Assembly: GCF_000805385.1 (NCBI RefSeq)
Contig: NZ_JTJW01000003.1
Span: forward strand, 496,001-560,000
Source: Mycolicibacterium setense
Lineage (GTDB): Bacteria; Actinomycetota; Actinomycetes; Mycobacteriales; Mycobacteriaceae
Length of the DNA stretch: 64,000 nucleotides
Direction: 5' to 3'
In this document: in pieces, positions 54,850 to 64,000 of the stretch
Numbering within the stretch: position 1 is the stretch's first letter
Layout: each line of letters begins with the position of its first letter
The notes under the pieces: generated by a model
The model's database searches: none
Told to the model about the DNA's origin: nothing
Seen by the model: the letters and a program-made list of their open reading frames with translations, nothing else
Translations under genes and position numbers: made by a program

Positions 54850-56169
54850 ATGGGTTTTTCCAACATCATGGATTCGAACAGCTACAGCGGTCTTTCGACC
54901 GATCCGCAGACCGCACAGCTGATCGAGGCCCGCACCCGCCTGCTGGGCCCGGCGTACCGGCTGTTCTACGAACGGCCGGTACACCTGGTCCGGGGCAGCG
55001 GCAGCCACCTGTTCGACGCCGACGGCGAGCGCTACCTGGATGCGTACAACAACGTCGTCAGCGTCGGGCACTGCCACCCGCGTGTGGTCGCGGCCATCAC
55101 GCGTCAGGCCGAGACGCTCAACACGCACACCCGGTATCTGCACGAAGGCATCGTGGAGTACTCCCAGCGGCTGTTGGCCACCTTCCCGGACGAAGTCGAC
55201 CAGGTGATGTACGCCTGCACCGGCTCGGAGGCCAACGACCTCGCCCTGCGGGTCGCCCAGATGTACACCGGGGCACACGGGGTGATCGTCACCCGCGACG
55301 CGTACCACGGCAATACCGAAGCGGTGACGGCGATTTCGCCCTCGATCGGTGGCGCCACCGCCATCGGTCCGCATGTCCGCGCCGTGCCCGCGCCGGACAG
55401 CTACCGCGTGGGCGACGATGTGACGGGCCGGTTCCTGGCCGACGTCGAGGCCGCGATCGACGACCTGAAGGCCGCAGGTCACGGGCTGAGCTGCCTGATC
55501 GTCGACACCTTCTTCTCCTCCGACGGCATCTATCCCGACCCCTCGGTGCTGGCTCCCGCGGTGCGGGCGGTCCACGCCGCCGGCGGAGTGTTCATCGCCG
55601 ACGAGGTGCAGCCCGGGTTCGGCCGCACCGGGGAATCGATGTGGGGCTTCAGCCGCCACGGTGTCGTTCCCGATCTGGTCACCATGGGTAAGCCGATGGC
55701 CAACGGCTTGCCGGTGGCTGCCATGGCCGCACGCAGCGCGGTGCTCGACGCGTTCGCCCGCGAGGTGCCCTACTTCAACACCTTCGGCGGCAATCCGGTC
55801 TCGATGGCAGCGGCGGCCGCGGTGCTCGACGTGATCGAGGACGAGCAGTTGATGGCCAATGCGGCCCGGGTCGGTACGGCGCTGCGCGATGAACTCACCC
55901 GGATCGCCGGCGAGACCCCGCGGATCGGCGATGTCCGCGGCGCCGGGCTGTACGTGGGGATAGAGATGGTGGCCAACCCTGATCTGAAGACCCCCGATCG
56001 GGCCGGTGCGCACGATCTGGTCAACGCGATGCGCGATCGCAAGGTGCTGATCTCGGTCAGCGGGGCGGACGGCAATGTCCTCAAGGTGCGTCCGCCCTTG
56101 GTGTTCTCGATGAGCGACGTGGACTGGTTCTGCACGGAATTTGCGGGGGCGGTGGCGGCGCTGCCCTGA
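54850..56169 (+). CDS. Class III PLP-dependent aminotransferase/phospho-lyase-like
   Basis: 439 aa, fold type I. PLP lysine in TMGKPMANGLP (about residue 280); cofactor motifs CTGSEANDLALRVA (about 120-133), DEVQPGFGRTGESMWGF and YFNTFGGNPVSMAAA. The DEVQ-GFGRTG plus GKPMANG pattern is that of the AGXT2/ethanolamine-phosphate phospho-lyase group. ATG at 54850 after GAAAGGAAG. It follows the permease and precedes pta-ackA by 19 bp, so a role in turning an imported amine into an aldehyde or acyl compound is plausible. Confidence 0.89.
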   Translation: MGFSNIMDSNSYSGLSTDPQTAQLIEARTRLLGPAYRLFYERPVHLVRGSGSHLFDADGERYLDAYNNVVSVGHCHPRVVAAITRQAETLNTHTRYLHEGIVEYSQRLLATFPDEVDQVMYACTGSEANDLALRVAQMYTGAHGVIVTRDAYHGNTEAVTAISPSIGGATAIGPHVRAVPAPDSYRVGDDVTGRFLADVEAAIDDLKAAGHGLSCLIVDTFFSSDGIYPDPSVLAPAVRAVHAAGGVFIADEVQPGFGRTGESMWGFSRHGVVPDLVTMGKPMANGLPVAAMAARSAVLDAFAREVPYFNTFGGNPVSMAAAAAVLDVIEDEQLMANAARVGTALRDELTRIAGETPRIGDVRGAGLYVGIEMVANPDLKTPDRAGAHDLVNAMRDRKVLISVSGADGNVLKVRPPLVFSMSDVDWFCTEFAGAVAALP

Positions 56170-56188
56170 TCTAGGGAATGCTGGAGCG

Positions 56189-58267
56189 GTGCCGGATGGA
56201 GACATCGCGACCGCGATCTACGTAGCGTCGCCCGAAGGGGACACCGGTAAATCGACCATTGCGCTGGGAATTCTGCATCGCCTGGCCGCGACCGTGCCCA
56301 GAGTGGGCGTGTTCCGGCCCATCACCCGCCTGGGTGAGGACCGCGACTACATCCTCGAACTGTTGCTGGCCGGCACCACCGCCGGCCTGAGTTACGACGA
56401 CTGCGTCGGCGTCAGCTACCAGCAGGTGCACGAGGACCCCGATGTCGCCATCGCCGACATCGTCGACCGGTTCCACCGCGTGGCCGAGCGCTGCGATGCG
56501 GTGCTGATCGTCGGCAGCGACTACACCGACGTCGCCACTCCCAGCGAACTCAGCATGAACGCGCGCATCGCCGTCAACCTCGGTGCGCCCGTGGTGCTCG
56601 CGGTCAAGGCGGCCGACCGCACCCCCGACGAGGTCGCGCATGTGGTCGAGGTGTGTCTGGCCGAGCTCAACCATCAGCATGCCCACGCCGCCGCCGTGGT
56701 GGCCAACCGGTGTGACCCGGCCCAGCTGACCGCGGTGGCCGAAGCGCTCAAACCGCTCGGACCGCCCGCCTACGTGTTGCCCGAGGAGCCGCTGCTGGTG
56801 GCGCCGTCGGTGGCCGAACTGCAGGTCGCGGTCGACGGCACGATGATCGCCGGGGATCCGGAGCTGCTGTCCCGCGAGGCGATGGGCGTGCTGGTGGCGG
56901 GTATGACCGCCGAGCACGTGCTGGAGCGTCTCACCGAGGGGGTCGCGGTGGTGACCCCGGGTGACCGCTCCGACGTGGTGCTGGCGGTGGTGAGTGCCCA
57001 TGCCGCCGAAGGATTTCCGTCGCTGTCCTGCATCATCCTCAACGGTGGTCTCGAACTGCATCCGGCCATCGGCTCGCTGGTGGAAGGGCTGGGGCTACGG
57101 CTGCCCATCGTGGCCACCGAGTACGGCACGTTCGAGACCGCGAGCCGGGTCGCAGGCGCGCGCGGCCGGGTCACCGCGAAATCGCAGCGCAAGATCGACA
57201 CCGCGCTGGCGCTGATGGACAAACACGTCGACGTCAACGATCTGCTGGCGCAACTGAGCATCCCGATACCCGCGGTCACCACGCCGCAGATGTTCACCTA
57301 CCAACTGCTCGACCAGGCCCGCTCCGAGCGCAAGCGCATCGTATTGCCCGAGGGCACCGACGATCGCATCCTCAAGGCCGCGGGCCGGCTGCTGCAGCAC
57401 CAGGTGGCGGAGCTGACCATCCTCGGTGAGGAAAGCCAGATTCGTTCCAGGGCAGCCGAACTCGGCGTGAACATCGATGCGGCCGTCGTCCTCGATCCGC
57501 GCACCAGTGAATTGTGCGATCAATTCGCCGAGCAGTACGCCGAATTGCGCCGCAAGAAGGGCGTGACCGTCGAGCAGGCCCGCGAGACCATCCACGACGT
57601 CTCCTACTTCGGCACCATGCTGGTCCACAACGCGATGGTCGATGGCATGGTTTCCGGCGCCGCGCACACCACCGCACATACCGTGCGCCCCGCCTTCGAG
57701 ATCATCCGCACCGCGCCGGGCATTTCGACGGTGTCGAGCATCTTCCTGATGTGCCTGGCCGACAGGGTGCTGGCCTACGGTGACTGCGCGATCGTGCCCG
57801 ACCCGACCTCGGAGCAACTGGCCGACATCGCGATCTCCTCGGCCCGCACCGCCGCGCAGTTCGGCATCGATCCCCGGGTGGCCATGCTGTCCTACTCGAC
57901 GGGCACCTCGGGTACCGGTGCCGATGTCGACAAGGTCAGGGCCGCAACCGAATTGGTGCGGCAACGGGAACCGGATCTGCTGGTGGAGGGGCCGATCCAG
58001 TACGACGCCGCGGTCGAGCCGTCGGTGGCGTTGACCAAGATGCCCGAATCGGCGGTGGCCGGGCGGGCCACCGTGCTGATCTTCCCCGACCTCAACACCG
58101 GCAACAACACCTACAAGGCCGTTCAGCGGAGTGCCGGGGCCATTGCGATCGGCCCGGTGCTGCAGGGCCTCAACAAGCCGGTCAACGACCTGTCCCGCGG
58201 TGCGCTCGTGGAGGACATCGTCAATACCGTGGCGATCACGGCGATTCAGGCGCAAGGACAATCATGA
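56189..58267 (+). CDS. pta: Phosphate acetyltransferase
   Basis: Interconverts acetyl-CoA and acetyl phosphate. 692 aa, the long form: N-terminal P-loop-like domain ([10 protein letters not shown], about 14-23), a regulatory DRTGG domain (middle) and the C-terminal catalytic PTA/PTB domain (about 370-690) with [33 protein letters not shown] and [13 protein letters not shown] at 56189 is preferred to the earlier in-frame start and matches the 690-aa length of M. tuberculosis Pta. Overlaps ackA (ATGA). Confidence 0.96.
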   Translation: MPDGDIATAIYVASPEGDTGKSTIALGILHRLAATVPRVGVFRPITRLGEDRDYILELLLAGTTAGLSYDDCVGVSYQQVHEDPDVAIADIVDRFHRVAERCDAVLIVGSDYTDVATPSELSMNARIAVNLGAPVVLAVKAADRTPDEVAHVVEVCLAELNHQHAHAAAVVANRCDPAQLTAVAEALKPLGPPAYVLPEEPLLVAPSVAELQVAVDGTMIAGDPELLSREAMGVLVAGMTAEHVLERLTEGVAVVTPGDRSDVVLAVVSAHAAEGFPSLSCIILNGGLELHPAIGSLVEGLGLRLPIVATEYGTFETASRVAGARGRVTAKSQRKIDTALALMDKHVDVNDLLAQLSIPIPAVTTPQMFTYQLLDQARSERKRIVLPEGTDDRILKAAGRLLQHQVAELTILGEESQIRSRAAELGVNIDAAVVLDPRTSELCDQFAEQYAELRRKKGVTVEQARETIHDVSYFGTMLVHNAMVDGMVSGAAHTTAHTVRPAFEIIRTAPGISTVSSIFLMCLADRVLAYGDCAIVPDPTSEQLADIAISSARTAAQFGIDPRVAMLSYSTGTSGTGADVDKVRAATELVRQREPDLLVEGPIQYDAAVEPSVALTKMPESAVAGRATVLIFPDLNTGNNTYKAVQRSAGAIAIGPVLQGLNKPVNDLSRGALVEDIVNTVAITAIQAQGQS

Positions 58268-59400
58268 CGGTTCTGGTGGTCAACTCCGGCTCGTCGTCGC
58301 TGAAATACGCAGTGGTGAATCCGGACACCGGTGAATTTCTGGCCGACGGCATCATCGAACAGATCGGCTCGGCACAGGTGCCCGATCATGACGCCGCGCT
58401 GCGGGCCGCCTTCGACGAACTCGCGGCCGAAGGGTTGCGCCTGGACACTCTCGGTCTGGTGGCGGTCGGGCACCGGGTGGTGCACGGCGGCAAGACCTTC
58501 TACCGGCCCACCTTGATCGACGGCGAGCTGATCGCCAAGGTCAAAGAGCTGTCTCCGCTGGCCCCGCTGCACAATCCGCCTGCCCTCCTCGGTATCGACG
58601 TGGCGCGCAGGCTGCTACCCGATCTGCCGCATGTGGCGGTGTTCGACACCGCGTTCTTCCACAATCTGCCCGAGGCGGCGGCGACCTACGCCATCGATCG
58701 TGAGGTGGCCGAGCGCTGGGGGATTCGGCGCTACGGTTTCCACGGCACCTCGCACGAGTACGTCAGTCAGCAGGCCGCCGCTTTCCTCGGCCGGCCCTAC
58801 GACTCGCTGAATCAGATTGTGCTGCACCTGGGTAACGGCGCGTCGGCGTCGGCGATCGCCGGGGGCAGGCCCGTGGACACGTCGATGGGCCTGACGCCGA
58901 TGGAGGGTCTGGTGATGGGCACCCGCAGCGGTGACATCGATCCGGGCATCATCATGTACCTGCGGCGCAGTGCGGGCATGGGTGTCGAGGAGATCGACAC
59001 CATGCTCAACCGCCGGTCGGGTGTGCGTGGCCTCGGCGGTGAGAACGACTTCCGCAAGTTGCACGCCCGGATCGAATCAGGCGACCAGGACGCGCAATTG
59101 GCCTACGACGTCTACATCCACCGGCTACGGAAGTACGTCGGTGCGTACCTCGCGGTGCTGGGCCACACCGATGTCATCAGCTTCACCGCGGGGGTGGGGG
59201 AGAACGACGCCGCGGTGCGCCGCGATGCGCTGGCCGGCCTGAGCGGGCTGGGAATCGAGATCGACGAGGCGCTCAATGCCGAAGGGGGACACGAGACCCG
59301 AACGATCTCGACACCGGACTCACCGGTGACGGTGCTGGTGGTGCCGACCAATGAGGAGCTGGCGATCGCGCGGGCCAGCGCGGCGCTGGCCGCCCGCTAG
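58264..59400 (+). CDS. ackA: Acetate kinase
   Basis: Interconverts acetyl phosphate and acetate with ATP/ADP. 378 aa; ASKHA fold with [16 protein letters not shown] at the N-terminus, [27 protein letters not shown] and [11 protein letters not shown], plus [12 protein letters not shown] near the C-terminus. ATG at 58264 overlaps the pta stop by 4 bp, the usual pta-ackA coupling. Convergent with pknG. Confidence 0.97.
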   Translation: MTVLVVNSGSSSLKYAVVNPDTGEFLADGIIEQIGSAQVPDHDAALRAAFDELAAEGLRLDTLGLVAVGHRVVHGGKTFYRPTLIDGELIAKVKELSPLAPLHNPPALLGIDVARRLLPDLPHVAVFDTAFFHNLPEAAATYAIDREVAERWGIRRYGFHGTSHEYVSQQAAAFLGRPYDSLNQIVLHLGNGASASAIAGGRPVDTSMGLTPMEGLVMGTRSGDIDPGIIMYLRRSAGMGVEEIDTMLNRRSGVRGLGGENDFRKLHARIESGDQDAQLAYDVYIHRLRKYVGAYLAVLGHTDVISFTAGVGENDAAVRRDALAGLSGLGIEIDEALNAEGGHETRTISTPDSPVTVLVVPTNEELAIARASAALAAR

Positions 59401-59414
59401 CGCTCGGCGAGAAA

Positions 59415-62673
<3,259 letters not shown>

Positions 62674-62674
<1 letters not shown>

Positions 62675-63993
62675 CACCTGTACTCACTCAGTCGGGGCCA
62701 CAGTCCCAGCGCCACCGCCAGCGCGGCGGCCACGCTGAGCAGGGCAGCGCCGACGGTCGCGCCGGACAACACCCGGCGGGCGTTGGCGATGTCGTTGCGC
62801 AACTGGCTGCGGCTCTGTTCGATGCCCTTGGACAAGGCGTCGTCGAGCTTGTCGAACGCCGAGGTCGAATCGTCCTCGCCGGTGCCCAGTGCCACCTGCG
62901 TCGCGGCCTGGTAGTTGCCCACCGCGATGTAGGCGTTGATCCGGTCGTCCGCCGCGCGCCACTTGGTGAGCAGATCCTCGGCACCTGTCAGATCGCTCTT
63001 GTCGATGCCGGTGTCGCGGGCCAGATACTGCGCGAGCTGCTGTTGCATGGCCTCGATGCGCTGATAGTAGGACTGTTTGCGGAGATTCTCGTCGCCGCGC
63101 CGGATCAGGGCCAGGGTCTCGTCGGCCCGGGCCTGCTGCGCGGTGATGGCCAGGTTGGTCACGGTCTTGAGCGATTCGGCGGCGGTGTCCTTGGCGCTAC
63201 GGCTGTCCGATGTCGAGATCACCAGTGACGTGGTCACCCAGATCAACATGATCAGCACCGCCATACCGCCGGCCACGAAACCGATGTTGACCCGGCGCCG
63301 GGTGCGTCGCGCCAGCCAGCGGTTGGCGAATGCGCCGAACATCAGCGTGGCCAGCACCACCAGCATCACCGAGGCCGGAATCCGCGTGGAGGCCGTTGTC
63401 TCGGCATCGACCCGCGCCGAGGTCTCCTCGTAGAGGCGCTGGGCGTCGGGAAGGATCTGCGACTGCATCAGCGCCGAGGCCTCCGACAGATACGACGAAC
63501 CGACCGGATTGCCCGCCCGGTTGTTGGTGCGCGCCGTCTCCACCAGCCCCGTGTAGACGGCCAGCCTTGCGTTGATCCGGCCGAGCAGCTGAACCAGTGC
63601 CTCGTCGGTCAGCCCGCTGGAGGCCCGCGTCACCGCCACGGAGGCGTCGGTGATCGCCTGTTCGTAGCGCTGACGCACATCTCGGGGCTCGGCCCCGGCG
63701 ATGAAGGCCGTGGCGGCGGCGGCGTCGGCGACCGACAACGTGGTGTAGAGCTGGCCGGCCGCGAACGCCAGCGGTTCGGTGTGGTCGAGCACCGTGGTCA
63801 GCGCCTGCTGACGGTCGTTGATGGTGGTGGAGGTGGCGAACGCACTGGCCAGCACGAGCGCCGACAGCACCAGCCCGATGGTGAGGATGCGCCCGGGTGT
63901 GGTCCACAGAAACCACCAGCGCGGGTGGGCAGGAGTGGTCGGCGACCGGGACGCGAGCGGTTCGGTCGAGGGATGTGCCAACTCCACAGTCAC
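62674..63993 (-). CDS. glnX: GlnX, transmembrane sensor partner of GlnH and PknG
   Basis: 439 aa, matching Rv0412c. Four membrane helices: about 35-55, 203-223, 235-257 and 410-430. They frame two outside helical bundles (about 56-200 and 258-408), each a likely tandem four-helix sensor with SVADAAAATAFIAG and AQQARADETLALIRRG style helices. It relays the GlnH state to PknG in the cytoplasm. GTG at 63993 is at the window edge and matches the start MTVELAHPSTEPL as I recall it from Rv0412c, so the gene looks complete. Confidence 0.93.
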
Positions 63994-64000
63994 CTGCGCG

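Overview
The window is about 64 kb of GC-rich actinobacterial chromosome, almost certainly a Mycolicibacterium (rapid-growing mycobacterium). This rests on near-identity by eye to proteins I know from M. tuberculosis (HspR, ClpB, Fba, PurA, Fgd1, PknG, GlnH, GlnX), on type VII (ESX) accessory proteins, on a 13E12-family gene, and on F420-dependent enzymes. I annotate 67 protein genes covering nearly all bases. I found no rRNA, tRNA, CRISPR array, transposase or prophage gene. No gene-free stretch exceeds about 250 bases.

Layout. Positions 1-7.2 kb: hspR (end of the dnaK operon), a three-gene minus-strand operon (membrane permease, type II flavohemoglobin, aldose epimerase) facing a TetR gene, then an espA/espC/espD-like ESX module divergent from two small paralogous membrane proteins. 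7.2-13.8 kb: CYTH protein, GAP-family exporter, glycosyltransferase, and clpB behind a HAIR operator plus SigH-like promoter, followed by an alpha/beta hydrolase. 13.8-16.7 kb: a Rieske oxygenase/DapB-like dehydrogenase pair with a divergent TetR. 16.7-31.2 kb: conserved housekeeping block (Rv0383c-like, SDR, lipoprotein, TrmH, GH76, XdhC, LLM, DedA, fba, CHAP protein, Rv0361-like, DUF3151, CDF transporter, site-2 protease, Rv0358-like, purA, thioesterase). 31.2-35.2 kb: SDR, membrane protein, a damage-inducible-looking 13E12 gene, DDN-like reductase. 35.2-41 kb: a tight five-gene minus-strand operon (antiporter, MMPL, hydrolase, P450, ferredoxin). 41-47.6 kb: purT, rhodanese, metZ, a Uma2 gene between two SDR genes and a duplicated 51-bp sequence. 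47.6-54.8 kb: GNAT, LLM, SDR/MBL pair, fgd1, GntR, APC permease. 54.8-64 kb: class III aminotransferase, pta-ackA, and the pknG-glnH-glnX amino-acid sensing operon.

The conserved backbone corresponds to M. tuberculosis Rv0353-Rv0412c as I remember it, with the Rv0357c-Rv0385 segment inverted as a unit. The order is the one I recall for M. smegmatis. Themes linking the genes are heat/redox stress control (HspR-ClpB), DNA-damage control of the 13E12 gene, F420 redox chemistry (fgd1, two LLM proteins, a DDN-like protein), acetate/acetyl-phosphate metabolism, and nutrient sensing by PknG. Functions are assigned from sequence motifs and remembered families; no database search was possible.
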